DNA from: Bacteroidota bacterium
Lineage (GTDB): Bacteria > Bacteroidota > Ignavibacteria > Kapaibacteriales > Kapaibacteriaceae
Length of the DNA stretch: 64,000 nt
Reading direction: 5' to 3'
NCBI GenBank assembly: GCA_018266735.1
Contig: JAFDZT010000004.1
Span: 951,728-1,015,727 of the forward strand
Under the pieces are notes generated by a model, which saw nothing but the letters and a program-made list of their open reading frames with translations, made no database searches and was not told the origin of the DNA. Positions 1 to 8,017 of this stretch are shown here, piece after piece (positions within the stretch are counted from its first letter, which is position 1; each line of letters opens with the position of its first letter). The position numbers were made by a program, and so were the translations under genes.

Positions 1-128
1 ATTGAATCGATAACAGGTGCCAGCTCCACATAGTCCTGATACTCATAGAACCACAGACCGCTTCCAAAGAACTGCTCGGCGTTGTGGCGTCGTTTCTAGC
101 CCGTCGCTTGGGCCATCGAATCTCGTAA

Positions 129-314
129 AACGTATGGATTCTCCCTGCCGGCACATGGTTCGGCGCAACGTGTGAGGGAGATCAAGTCCTCGTCAGTGCA
201 ATGGTAGCACCAGCATTGACGTTCGCTCATTTCGAACTCGCTCGGCCCGAGTCACTCCTCGAAGTGTATCCGCAGCATGAGGAGATCACTACAATGTTGA
301 CTGCAGGCGAGTAG
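129..314 (+). pseudogene. 3' remnant of a cupin_5 (DUF985-type) gene
   Basis: After a TAA at 126-128 the plus frame reads NVWILPAGTWFGA, then VAPALTFAHFELARPESLL, and ends at a TAG at 312-314. The PAGTWFGA and VAP..FAHFELA blocks are typical of the C-terminal half of the cupin_5 family of small beta-barrel proteins. The N-terminal half, including the expected WHR and iron/sugar-binding region, is not found upstream in any frame, and the frame is closed by the stop at 126. I read this as a decayed gene end, probably cut by the rearrangements that assembled the neighbouring RHS locus. A sequencing error at the TAA cannot be excluded. Confidence 0.55.
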
Positions 315-363
315 TGAAGCATGCATGATCAATTGAAGCACATGCCGCGGCTAATCTTCACTA

Positions 364-996
364 TCATTTTGCCTTTGCTGGATTCGGTATTCGGCGTTGC
401 TGTGTGATCAGTGAGTCTACCAAAGAGCCATACCCGTGATTTGATAGAATACTGCGTATGCCATTCAATAGTGCAGGACCTGCTGCACGAGAGCTGTAAC
501 ACTTCTTGAGACTATATGGTATGATACGGTTATAGTGAGCAGGCACAATTCCGAAGATTCGACTATTAGGCCCAGGCCATGCTTGTGTGCAGACCCCGAG
601 CGAACCTTGGCTGAGGTTCATGCCATCATTCAGATCGTTGAACCGGATCTGAAGCAGGCAATACAGTAGCTCAACAGAATCTATCTCATCCCCACGTATC
701 GTATCAAGATCAATGTCTGCTTCTAGATCACAGATCCTCGCAAGCAGCGTATCTAAGACTCTTCTATCTGTGCGATCAATGTCAATCCGACTCAATTCGA
801 TATCAGCCTTCCATACTTCGGTGGTATTGTCATCATTACTGCGAAAAACATGCACACTGATGCTGTCCACATCATCACCTTCCAACCCACACAGGATGCG
901 TCGAGTAGAATACACCTCGCTGCAACCACTCAGAAATGAGAGTGCAAAGAATGTTAAGCAGACACCTATTACTCGACTTATTGGTACCGTTATCAT
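364..996 (-). CDS. lipoprotein, possible immunity protein for the adjacent RHS toxin
   Basis: The 210-residue product begins with a lipoprotein signal peptide: a hydrophobic stretch at residues 5-24 ending LSGC, with Cys25 as the predicted lipidation site. The mature part has no family I recognise; it is acidic and contains several cysteines. The start codon overlaps the stop of the RHS gene by 4 bases (ATGA), so translation is probably coupled. A small gene directly after an RHS toxin tip is the usual place for a cognate immunity gene, and a periplasmic lipoprotein would suit a toxin attacking the envelope. The immunity role is inference from position. The region is visibly AT-richer than the rest of the window. 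Confidence 0.75.
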   Translation of the reverse strand: MITVPISRVIGVCLTFFALSFLSGCSEVYSTRRILCGLEGDDVDSISVHVFRSNDDNTTEVWKADIELSRIDIDRTDRRVLDTLLARICDLEADIDLDTIRGDEIDSVELLYCLLQIRFNDLNDGMNLSQGSLGVCTQAWPGPNSRIFGIVPAHYNRIIPYSLKKCYSSRAAGPALLNGIRSILSNHGYGSLVDSLITQQRRIPNPAKAK

Positions 997-3029
997 GAGT
1001 CAGGCTCCGACCTTTGCTTTTCTTCAAGAGCTCGCTTGACCGTCGCCTTCGTGCCAAGTCCCTTCGCTGTTTCATATTGGTTAGAGTTTTTGTGTTTCGA
1101 ATAGAACAGAGTTGGTGTCCCTGGTTTTGTCGGACTCTCAGCCAGTTTCGCAAGATCCTTGTTTTCGGTTGGATCATGGTCTGTCGTTGAGCCGTTGCTC
1201 GGGTAGGTTGTGGTATGCAACAGAGCCCTAACGTTCTTGTAGTCCTCGCCGTTCTTATCGAGTTCATCTAGCAATGGCATGTTGTCAGCAGTATACCCTC
1301 GCTGGGTCATGATCTCGACGTAGTTGGAGTGGCAATAAAAGTCCTGCATCTGATGATTATCAGAACGCTCGTATCCACCAGCATCCAACCATTCTTGAGC
1401 CATCTCATTGTTCATATTGTCGAGATGCTGAGCTGAGTTTCCAATGTTAAAGACGTCTGCATTGACATGGGTGGCCCAACTTGAAATGCCCGCCCACAGA
1501 GTTGAGAAAAACGAAGCATCTGGATTTGCCGCTCTGAATGCTTCCATGTCCATACTCACATGTTCATCTATGTCGAACAGCCCATTCCCGTCTAGTCTGC
1601 TTACCGGTGAATTGTGTGCGTAGTGGAATGAATGGACGTCTCGGGAACTCTCCCACATCGCGTCTGTACTCAAGAACCTTCCATAATGCTGATCATACAG
1701 GCGCACACCGTTGAAGCCGAGGTTGGACTCGTTGTCCGTCTCACGGCCGATGTAGCCCGTGCGTGCTTCTTCGCCGGTCTTTGCGGCAAGCGCGCCGAAT
1801 GGTTCGTAGTCGGCTGTCTCCAGTACTGCACCTTGTGCATCATACGTGAGTCGCACGCTTCCGAGGTGATCGGTGACCACAAAGCGCTTTGTGTTGTCGG
1901 GACGTGTGATCACTCGGCCGCCACCCACTCCGTATGCATTGTACTCGACGGGCCACATATAGACGTTGCCCAAGGCACCGCCACAGGGCTTCCCCTCGAC
2001 GCCGTTGTAGACGGCAAGCTGTTGCTTACTCGGGGAGATCAAGTAGTAGACCCACGGCAGCGAGGCATTGGGGCCTTGATCAGACAGATAGAGGCGTTTC
2101 TGCTCGCGCTCCTTCATCGGACCGAAGCGATAGCGCCAGTCACTGCGTGGTGACATGGAGGCGTCCGGTGCACACTCTACCGACTGACCTCCCTGCCCTG
2201 CCGCCCTCCGTACCTGATAGCGCTCGATGAGGCCAGATGCGTCGTAGCAGAACTCCTCGATCTTCGACGTGGCCGTCTGAGGGGTAAACTCCTTCATGGT
2301 GCGCAGCGTAAGTGCGCCGTGGGCGTCGTAGGTGAACTGGGCGTTATGGGTCGCACCGGTGACGGAGACCAACGCATTCGGCTGAAGTGCTGCACCGCCG
2401 TGGGCGTATACGCGCGCTGTACCTCCTGTGAGATCGCTCTGGCGGTTGCCTACGAGGTCGTAGTCATATGCGTTCGTTCCATTCGAGCCGATATAGCTCT
2501 TCAGTCTCTGGAGTTCATCGTAGATGTACGTCTCACCGGCCGTCGCACCGCTTCGCAACCAACACTGTCCCTTGATCAATCCTGCAGCATCGTACTCGAG
2601 GTGCTGCTGGAACTCCGGAAGTTTTTGACTGAACGGCAGTTCATCCTTGGCTGTGATCGATGTGACCCATCCGCGTTGATTGTAGGTGCGGTTCACCCGC
2701 TTCACCGGACCGGTGAGGATCGTGGACACAAGCTCGTTGCGTTCGTTGTAGATGAATTGCTCGTCTGGCGCAAGTGTTACGCTTGTTGCAGGATCGTTGG
2801 GAATGCTCGCGAGTTCCGCCGGCAACACCGGCTGCGCACCGACTCCAAATCCGCCATCTACAACGATTGACCGCATGGTGCCTTGACGACCTTGATCATC
2901 ATACGTATACCATGTGTAGTGTTGCTTTAGCGGATCGACAATGCGCATACGCGTGACGGCATTCAAACCAACGTTCTCCGTAAAACGAAGGAGTGCTTCG
3001 AGTCTGCCACGCTTGATGTCGTGTTTCAT
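993..3029 (-). CDS. RHS-repeat core protein with a HET-C-like C-terminal tip
   Basis: Residues 1-480 carry YD repeats (for example YTYDDQGR, LEYDAAGL, YIYDELQRL) and end in the RHS core signature, with LGSVRLTYD, GRETDNESNLGFNGVRLYD and NSPVSRLDGNGLF. These repeats normally form a shell that encloses a C-terminal toxin. The remaining 195 residues (about 484-678) contain HQMQDFYCHSNYVEI near residue 559, which resembles the QDFFAHSNYVEL motif of HET-C and zinc-dependent phospholipase C-type proteins. I infer a lipid-directed toxin. The protein has no signal peptide and no N-terminal delivery domain, so it may be a truncated or orphan cassette. The tip is AT-richer than the core, as is usual for exchanged RHS tips. 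Confidence 0.85.
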   Translation of the reverse strand: MKHDIKRGRLEALLRFTENVGLNAVTRMRIVDPLKQHYTWYTYDDQGRQGTMRSIVVDGGFGVGAQPVLPAELASIPNDPATSVTLAPDEQFIYNERNELVSTILTGPVKRVNRTYNQRGWVTSITAKDELPFSQKLPEFQQHLEYDAAGLIKGQCWLRSGATAGETYIYDELQRLKSYIGSNGTNAYDYDLVGNRQSDLTGGTARVYAHGGAALQPNALVSVTGATHNAQFTYDAHGALTLRTMKEFTPQTATSKIEEFCYDASGLIERYQVRRAAGQGGQSVECAPDASMSPRSDWRYRFGPMKEREQKRLYLSDQGPNASLPWVYYLISPSKQQLAVYNGVEGKPCGGALGNVYMWPVEYNAYGVGGGRVITRPDNTKRFVVTDHLGSVRLTYDAQGAVLETADYEPFGALAAKTGEEARTGYIGRETDNESNLGFNGVRLYDQHYGRFLSTDAMWESSRDVHSFHYAHNSPVSRLDGNGLFDIDEHVSMDMEAFRAANPDASFFSTLWAGISSWATHVNADVFNIGNSAQHLDNMNNEMAQEWLDAGGYERSDNHQMQDFYCHSNYVEIMTQRGYTADNMPLLDELDKNGEDYKNVRALLHTTTYPSNGSTTDHDPTENKDLAKLAESPTKPGTPTLFYSKHKNSNQYETAKGLGTKATVKRALEEKQRSEPDS

Positions 3030-3058
3030 TTGGAAGACACCTCTGTGCGCAATCGTTT

Positions 3059-4501
3059 CTATCGCACTTGCAGCAGTGCACCCGTGACCTCGTGGGAAGG
3101 CCCATAAATGCGCACAATGTAGCTGCCGCGCGTTAGTACTCCGGCGATCGCTACGCGTCCATCGGGGTCCGTTTGTCCCTCTTGCACGACTGCTCCAAGA
3201 ATCGACACGATCTCGTACCGAATGCCTGCAATGGGATATGGAGCACGGATCGTAAAGTGATCATCGATCGGGTTGGGAACGATCGAAAACGAAGTTGGGG
3301 ACGTGGACTCATTAACAGTAGTGACGGGATCGCCGAGAAGGGCAAGGAAGCCGGGCTCAATGAATGTTACGATCTGAGAGGTTGATAGCAATGACACGTC
3401 CATGAGTACAGCATTGAATGGGAGTGCAATGCTGTGTTGTCCAGTGCCGTAGAACGACTCATCGGGAATAGACCGCTGCCTAAACTTGAAGATCGTGGGG
3501 TAGGTTGAGGCCTGTTGCCCAATGAACGATCCACCAACCGACACGGCCCCCTGGCCGTCGATGAGCAGATAGAATAAGCTCAGCTGTGGATCATCAAGGT
3601 ATCCGAAGGGAATGACCACAGAATCGATGAGCCTTCCCGAGTCGACGTTGAGATACCAAATCACATACTCACTCTCGTTCACAGCCGTGCCCGGTGAATA
3701 TTCGTGTGTGAGCACGGCGATCGTTGTATCGTCATAGAGCTCCATGTCGTCCGTGAACGCCTCCCCACCTAAATGGCGCCATCGGAAGCTTCCAAACGAA
3801 CCGAACGTTGTATCGATGAGGCCATTCGTGTCGAGCTTGATAACGGTGCGACCGGAAGCAAGGTACTGTTCACCATGATGATAGACCATGAAGTGGCTGC
3901 AGCGAGAGGAGATGTAAGGTTCGTAGGAGACGATTCCACGATCGGACACGTGGACCAGCAGGCATCTTGTTGTCGTGTCGTCGATGACCTTGGAGCATGC
4001 GATCGAGACGTTGTGACCGTTGGCCACCCCGTTCTCCTTGCCGCACGTGAATGTCGGATCGAGCCTGACGAATCCGTTCGTTCCGTACGTCGAGTCCAGC
4101 CTTCCATTGGCAAGAACACGTGCAAAGAACGGCGTCGGACCCACGTTGGCGACCACGACAATGGCTCCTATCGAATCCACGAACACTCCATGCAGACGGT
4201 CGTGCTGCACCGTACCGAAAGGGATCACGGCAACGCCCTCGTCACCAAACGACGGATCGTGCTCACCGTTCGGAAGGAGTCGCTCGATCACGATCGAGAA
4301 AACGGAGTCAGGTACACGTCTGCCCAATCGCACAGCCACGATCCGATCGAAGCGATCCACAACAACACGTCGCGAAAAGATCGAAGGACCACCATCCACT
4401 ACGTCGGTGTACGTGCGGAGCTTCAGCTGTGCGAATCCATTCGCATCCCATTGCCCGCGCAATGGTAACAGACAACAAAGGAAGACTAGCAGGTACCTCA
4501 T
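3059..4501 (-). CDS. delta-60-repeat protein with T9SS sorting domain
   Basis: The product is about 480 residues. The start chosen is the ATG at 4501, which overlaps the osmC stop by one base and follows a GGAG ribosome site; it begins [16 protein letters not shown], a signal peptide. Several repeats of the form LPNGEHDPSFGDEGVAV, LANGRLDSTYGTNGFVRL and LDTNGLIDTTFGSFGSF match the delta-60 beta-propeller-like repeat. The last 80 residues (PNPIDDHFTIRAPYPIAGI, then a GSYIVRIYG strand) match the type A T9SS C-terminal domain, so the protein should be exported across both membranes and anchored or released at the surface. Its substrate is unknown. Confidence 0.85.
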   Translation of the reverse strand: MRYLLVFLCCLLPLRGQWDANGFAQLKLRTYTDVVDGGPSIFSRRVVVDRFDRIVAVRLGRRVPDSVFSIVIERLLPNGEHDPSFGDEGVAVIPFGTVQHDRLHGVFVDSIGAIVVVANVGPTPFFARVLANGRLDSTYGTNGFVRLDPTFTCGKENGVANGHNVSIACSKVIDDTTTRCLLVHVSDRGIVSYEPYISSRCSHFMVYHHGEQYLASGRTVIKLDTNGLIDTTFGSFGSFRWRHLGGEAFTDDMELYDDTTIAVLTHEYSPGTAVNESEYVIWYLNVDSGRLIDSVVIPFGYLDDPQLSLFYLLIDGQGAVSVGGSFIGQQASTYPTIFKFRQRSIPDESFYGTGQHSIALPFNAVLMDVSLLSTSQIVTFIEPGFLALLGDPVTTVNESTSPTSFSIVPNPIDDHFTIRAPYPIAGIRYEIVSILGAVVQEGQTDPDGRVAIAGVLTRGSYIVRIYGPSHEVTGALLQVR

Positions 4502-4914
4502 TATTCTCCGGCCACGACGAACGTGATCGGCACTTCGATCGAATCGGAAATGGAAAGGCGTACAGGGCATGACGTGACATGATTGGTGAGGATCTTCATG
4601 TCCTTATCGTCCATTTCCCGAGGTAGGGTGATCGTGACCGAAAGCTTTCCGACCCGGCGAAGGGGATTTGCCGTCATTTCCTTGATCACCTGAATACGCG
4701 CTCCAACGAGGTCATACCCATGCTTGTTGGCGGCAAGGCCCAAATATGTGGACATACACGTCCCCAGGGCCGTGGCCAGCAGGTCTGTGGGCGAGAACGA
4801 CTCGCCTTTTCCATGATTATCGACGGGGGCATCGGTGATCAGCGTGGTGCCAGAAGGACCATGGGTGGCGGTACTTCGAAGGTCGCCGTCATACCTGATC
4901 TGGATCTCTACCAT
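4501..4914 (-). CDS. OsmC family peroxiredoxin-like protein
   Basis: The 137-residue protein has the OsmC/Ohr layout, with the two redox cysteines at Cys53 ([10 protein letters not shown]) and Cys116 ([10 protein letters not shown]). Members reduce organic hydroperoxides through a Cys-Cys cycle in the cytoplasm. The spacing and the [17 protein letters not shown] block fit the YhfA/OsmC branch rather than true Ohr, so the exact substrate is uncertain. It is transcribed divergently from sucD across a 64-base gap and is followed with a one-base overlap by a T9SS-exported protein, which suggests a two-gene transcript without an obvious shared function. Confidence 0.9.
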   Translation of the reverse strand: MVEIQIRYDGDLRSTATHGPSGTTLITDAPVDNHGKGESFSPTDLLATALGTCMSTYLGLAANKHGYDLVGARIQVIKEMTANPLRRVGKLSVTITLPREMDDKDMKILTNHVTSCPVRLSISDSIEVPITFVVAGE

Positions 4915-4932
4915 TGTTCGGCCTCAAATCCG

Positions 4933-4940
4933 TAAGTTTG
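4933..4940 (+). promoter_or_regulatory. putative promoter -7 box for sucD
   Basis: TAAGTTTG matches the Bacteroidota -7 consensus TAnnTTTG exactly and lies 38 bases before the sucD ATG. An ATTG at 4913-4916 is a possible -33 partner with a 16-base spacer, which is shorter than usual. Confidence 0.5.
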
Positions 4941-4978
4941 TCGTCCAATTTCCGAGCACAAACTACAGAACTCTCGTT

Positions 4979-5983
4979 ATGAGCGTACTCGTCAACAAAC
5001 AGTCAAAAGTGATAGTTCAGGGCATTACCGGCGCTGAAGGCACGTTCCACACCAGTCAGATGCTTCAATACGGCACCAATGTCGTTGGAGGTGTCACACC
5101 AGGCAAGGGCGGCACCATGTATTCCGGTAAGGGCGACGACACGTTCACACGTCCGCTTCCCGTCTTCAACGGCGTGTCGGATGCCGTGAAGGCCACAAAG
5201 GCCGATGTGTCGATCATCTTCGTGCCCGCCCCCATGGCGGCCGACGCCATCCTCGAGGCGATCGACGCCGGGATCGGCGTGGTGATCTGCATCACGGAAG
5301 GTATTCCGGTGGCCGACATGATCCCGGTTGCCGCAAAGCTCAAGCAGTCCAAGAGCGTACTCATCGGACCGAACTGCCCCGGCATCATCACACCCGGCGA
5401 AGCGAAGATCGGCATCATGCCGGGCTTCATCTTCTCCAAGGGCAGCGTTGGCCTCGTCAGCCGCTCCGGAACCCTCACCTATGAAGCCGTGAAGCAGCTC
5501 TCCGATGTTGGTCTCGGCCAGACAACATGTATCGGCATCGGCGGCGATCCGATCATCGGAACGCAGTTCATCGACGCCATCAAGTTGTTCAATGCCGATC
5601 CCGAGACAAAGTCGATCGTGATGATCGGCGAGATCGGTGGAACGGCAGAAGAAGAAGCCGCCGAGTACATCAAGCATCACGTGAAGAAGCCCGTTGTGGG
5701 ATTCATTGCCGGACAAACGGCACCTCCCGGACGTCGCATGGGTCATGCCGGCGCCATCGTCAGCGGTGGTAAGGGTACGGCCGCCGACAAGATCGCAGCC
5801 ATGCGCGATGCAGGTATCCACGTGGTGGACTCGCCCGCACGCATCGGTCAGCTCATGAAGGAAGTGCTCGCCAACCCGGCACTCTCGTCAAAGGCAACGG
5901 CAACAAAGGCGGCACCAGCGAAGAAGGCCGCTCCTGCCAAGAAGGCCGCTCCTGCAAAGAAGACGGCAGCGAAGAAGAAGTAA
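4979..5983 (+). CDS. sucD: succinate-CoA ligase alpha subunit with a Lys/Ala/Pro-rich tail
   Basis: The enzyme interconverts succinyl-CoA and succinate with NDP/NTP exchange in the TCA cycle, working with a beta subunit (sucC) that is not in this window. Residues 1-300 carry the CoA-binding fold, the [10 protein letters not shown] and [10 protein letters not shown] motifs and the phosphorylated His256 in [16 protein letters not shown]. The ATG at 4979 gives the usual N-terminus [21 protein letters not shown]. The typical subunit has about 290 residues; this one has 334, because of a tail (about 302-334) made of AAPAKK repeats resembling histone H1-like tails. The tail is in frame and ends at a normal stop, so it is unlikely to be an artefact. 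Confidence 0.95.
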   Translation: MSVLVNKQSKVIVQGITGAEGTFHTSQMLQYGTNVVGGVTPGKGGTMYSGKGDDTFTRPLPVFNGVSDAVKATKADVSIIFVPAPMAADAILEAIDAGIGVVICITEGIPVADMIPVAAKLKQSKSVLIGPNCPGIITPGEAKIGIMPGFIFSKGSVGLVSRSGTLTYEAVKQLSDVGLGQTTCIGIGGDPIIGTQFIDAIKLFNADPETKSIVMIGEIGGTAEEEAAEYIKHHVKKPVVGFIAGQTAPPGRRMGHAGAIVSGGKGTAADKIAAMRDAGIHVVDSPARIGQLMKEVLANPALSSKATATKAAPAKKAAPAKKAAPAKKTAAKKK

Positions 5984-6025
5984 GACATCTTTTTTTTGAA
6001 CGAACCCATCACATCGAACAACACC

Positions 6026-6451
6026 ATGGAACGTACACTCGCCATCATCAAGCCCGACGCAGTTCGCAACAACAACATCGGCAACATCATCGCCATGATC
6101 CAGGCTGCCGGATTCAAGGTTCTCGGATGCAAGCTCACGCGCATCTCGAAGGAGCAAGCCGGTGAATTCTATGCCGTTCACAAGGAGCGCCCATTCTATG
6201 GTGAACTCGTGAACTTCATGTCGAGCGGACCGATCGTTCCGATCGCCCTTGAAAAGGAAAACGCCATCGCTGATTATCGCACGCTGATCGGTGCCACCGA
6301 TCCTGCAGAAGCAGCCGAAGGCACGATCCGCAAGAACTACGCAACGAGCAAGGGCGAGAACGCCGTGCACGGTTCCGACAGCGTCGAGAACGGTCGCAAC
6401 GAGATCGCCTTCTTCTTCGCAGAGTCCGAGCTGATCGCCAACTCGAAGTAA
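6026..6451 (+). CDS. ndk: nucleoside diphosphate kinase
   Basis: The 141-residue enzyme transfers the gamma phosphate from ATP to NDPs through a phospho-histidine, here His115 in [12 protein letters not shown]. The N-terminal [13 protein letters not shown] and the [11 protein letters not shown]pn-loop region are diagnostic. I start it at the ATG at 6026; an upstream in-frame TTG at 5996 would add ten residues not seen in the family. It lies 42 bases after sucD, so the two nucleotide-handling enzymes may share a transcript. A GC-rich hairpin follows. Confidence 0.97.
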   Translation: MERTLAIIKPDAVRNNNIGNIIAMIQAAGFKVLGCKLTRISKEQAGEFYAVHKERPFYGELVNFMSSGPIVPIALEKENAIADYRTLIGATDPAEAAEGTIRKNYATSKGENAVHGSDSVENGRNEIAFFFAESELIANSK

Positions 6452-6476
6452 CGCCATCGCACAGTTGATGTTGATG

Positions 6477-6504
6477 AAGGGCGGGGCGCAGGCCCCTGCC
6501 CTTT
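6477..6504 (+). terminator. hairpin after ndk, probable terminator
   Basis: AAGGGC-GGGGC pairs with GCCCC-T-GCCCTT around a short loop, followed by TTGTCGTTTCT. The U tract is weak, but the position 25 bases after the ndk stop suits a terminator. Confidence 0.5.
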
Positions 6505-6530
6505 GTCGTTTCTAGGAACACCGGTCGATC

Positions 6531-7040
6531 ATGGACATCATACACAGCAATCCCTACTGGGACGTTCGACAAGAGCCCTACACGGCCACAAACGGAGTAC
6601 ACAGCACCTACTACTGGGTGCATACTCCCGGATCTGTGATGGTGGTGCCCATGCTGGATGATGGTCGCATTGTGATGGTGCGCCAGTTTCGGTATCTTAA
6701 TCGGCAGGACAGTTTGGAGTTTCCCGGTGGCGGCGTCAAGCCCGGAATGGATCCGGAAGAGGCTGCCAGGGCGGAATTGGGCGAGGAGGCAGGGCTTGCC
6801 AGCGCAGACCTTGTTCGACTCGGACAGTTCAATCCGTGCAACGGCCTCACCGATGAGATCTGCACGGTCTTCCTCGCACGCACACTCGTTCCCACCACTG
6901 CCCGACCCGATCCAACAGAGGATCTCGAGATCGTGTTGCTCACCCCACACGAGATCACCGATGCCATCCGTCAGGGAAGGATCTGGGATGGAATGTCCAT
7001 CGCCGCTTGGATGCTCACTATCACGACGCAAACAGAATGA
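6531..7040 (+). CDS. Nudix hydrolase, ADP-ribose pyrophosphatase-like
   Basis: The 169-residue protein has the ADP-ribose/nucleoside-diphosphate hydrolase layout: a strand region VVPMLDDGRIVMVRQFRYLNR, SLEFPGGGVKPG, then the Nudix helix DPEEAARAELGEEAGL. Compared with the canonical GX5EX7REUXEEXGU box, the first Glu is replaced by Met and the Arg by Ala, while the metal-binding AELGEE glutamates remain. Activity is therefore likely but the substrate is uncertain. Its stop overlaps the next start (ATGA at 7037-7040). Confidence 0.88.
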   Translation: MDIIHSNPYWDVRQEPYTATNGVHSTYYWVHTPGSVMVVPMLDDGRIVMVRQFRYLNRQDSLEFPGGGVKPGMDPEEAARAELGEEAGLASADLVRLGQFNPCNGLTDEICTVFLARTLVPTTARPDPTEDLEIVLLTPHEITDAIRQGRIWDGMSIAAWMLTITTQTE

Positions 7041-8017
7041 ATGCCATGATGCGAACGCTCACCACCCTCTTCCTCCTTGCCGCCTTCATCGCCCCTTCGC
7101 TTTCCGCACAGCAGACCAAGCCGGCAACGGCGGGCGCTGCACCAACCGGCCGTGAATACCGGCTCCAGGCATTGTACCGCGCAGGCATTGCCCAGAGCTA
7201 CGAATTCACCGAGAGCACACAAGTGGTGCGCACGCATAGCGATAGCGCGAAGAAGACCTATCAGCGCGACGTGAAGTACTTCATGACGGTCCGATGCCTC
7301 GAAAGCATGAAGGGCATCGTGTCGGTGGTGGTGAATCTGGACTCGCTGACGTATGCCTTCACACAGGACGGACTGAGCGTGACGTATGATTCGCAGAAGG
7401 ACATCACGCCGAAGAACTTTGCCGACCTGAACTCCTACATGGGTCCGTTGAACCGCTCGTTCGAGCTCACCTACAGTCCATACGCCGAGGTCACGAAGAT
7501 CGGCGGAGAGCAGATCACGTGGATCCGTGACTACCTGAAAGAGAACAGTGCCGACATGGACAGCGTGCTCGCCTTGATCTGGAATCAAAGCGTTGCCGAC
7601 GAGAACCTGCTGCAACTGGGTGATCTGCAGAAGCGCATCATTCCCGGACTGAAGATGGCCGTCGACTCTTCGTGGAAGCATCAGCTTGGCCTTCGCGTCG
7701 AGGGCATCCGCTTCGACGATACGGTACGCTCCAAGTTCGAGTCGTACTCCGGCGGATTCTACGTCCTCCGCACCAAGGACACGTGCGATGCTCGACGCGA
7801 TCAGCGCGTGCACGTGTACGGCGTACCCTATGTGACGACGGTGCTGGACGGACAGGCCGTGGTGGACCAGACGCTGTCGCTTGCAAGCACGGGCATCATT
7901 CAAACGCTCACACAACATGTTGACGCTTGGTTCCGCGGAAAGGCCGCGAACGAGACCTTTTCGCAACGCATCACCACACAGAACACATGGAAGCTTACCG
8001 GTCAGTATCAGTGGTAG
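7037..8017 (+). CDS. secreted protein of unknown function
   Basis: About 326 residues starting at the ATG at 7037, which overlaps the Nudix stop; ATGs at 7046 and 7049 are alternatives. Residues 1-24 (MNAMMRTLTTLFLLAAFIAPS then LSAQQ) form a signal peptide, so the protein is periplasmic or outer-membrane associated. The mature part has predicted beta-rich segments (KYFMTVRCLESMKGIVSVVV, SFELTYSPYAEVTKIGG) and two cysteines but no motif I recognise. It is followed with an overlap by a lipoprotein of similar length and style, which suggests a pair working together at the envelope. Confidence 0.8.
   Translation: MNAMMRTLTTLFLLAAFIAPSLSAQQTKPATAGAAPTGREYRLQALYRAGIAQSYEFTESTQVVRTHSDSAKKTYQRDVKYFMTVRCLESMKGIVSVVVNLDSLTYAFTQDGLSVTYDSQKDITPKNFADLNSYMGPLNRSFELTYSPYAEVTKIGGEQITWIRDYLKENSADMDSVLALIWNQSVADENLLQLGDLQKRIIPGLKMAVDSSWKHQLGLRVEGIRFDDTVRSKFESYSGGFYVLRTKDTCDARRDQRVHVYGVPYVTTVLDGQAVVDQTLSLASTGIIQTLTQHVDAWFRGKAANETFSQRITTQNTWKLTGQYQW

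Noticed and set aside
1..98. Minus-strand frame reading AEQFFGSGLWFYEYQDYVEL
   Set aside because: It looks protein-like and runs off the left edge, but it starts with a stop and has no start codon in the window. It may be part of the broken cupin neighbourhood; too short to call.
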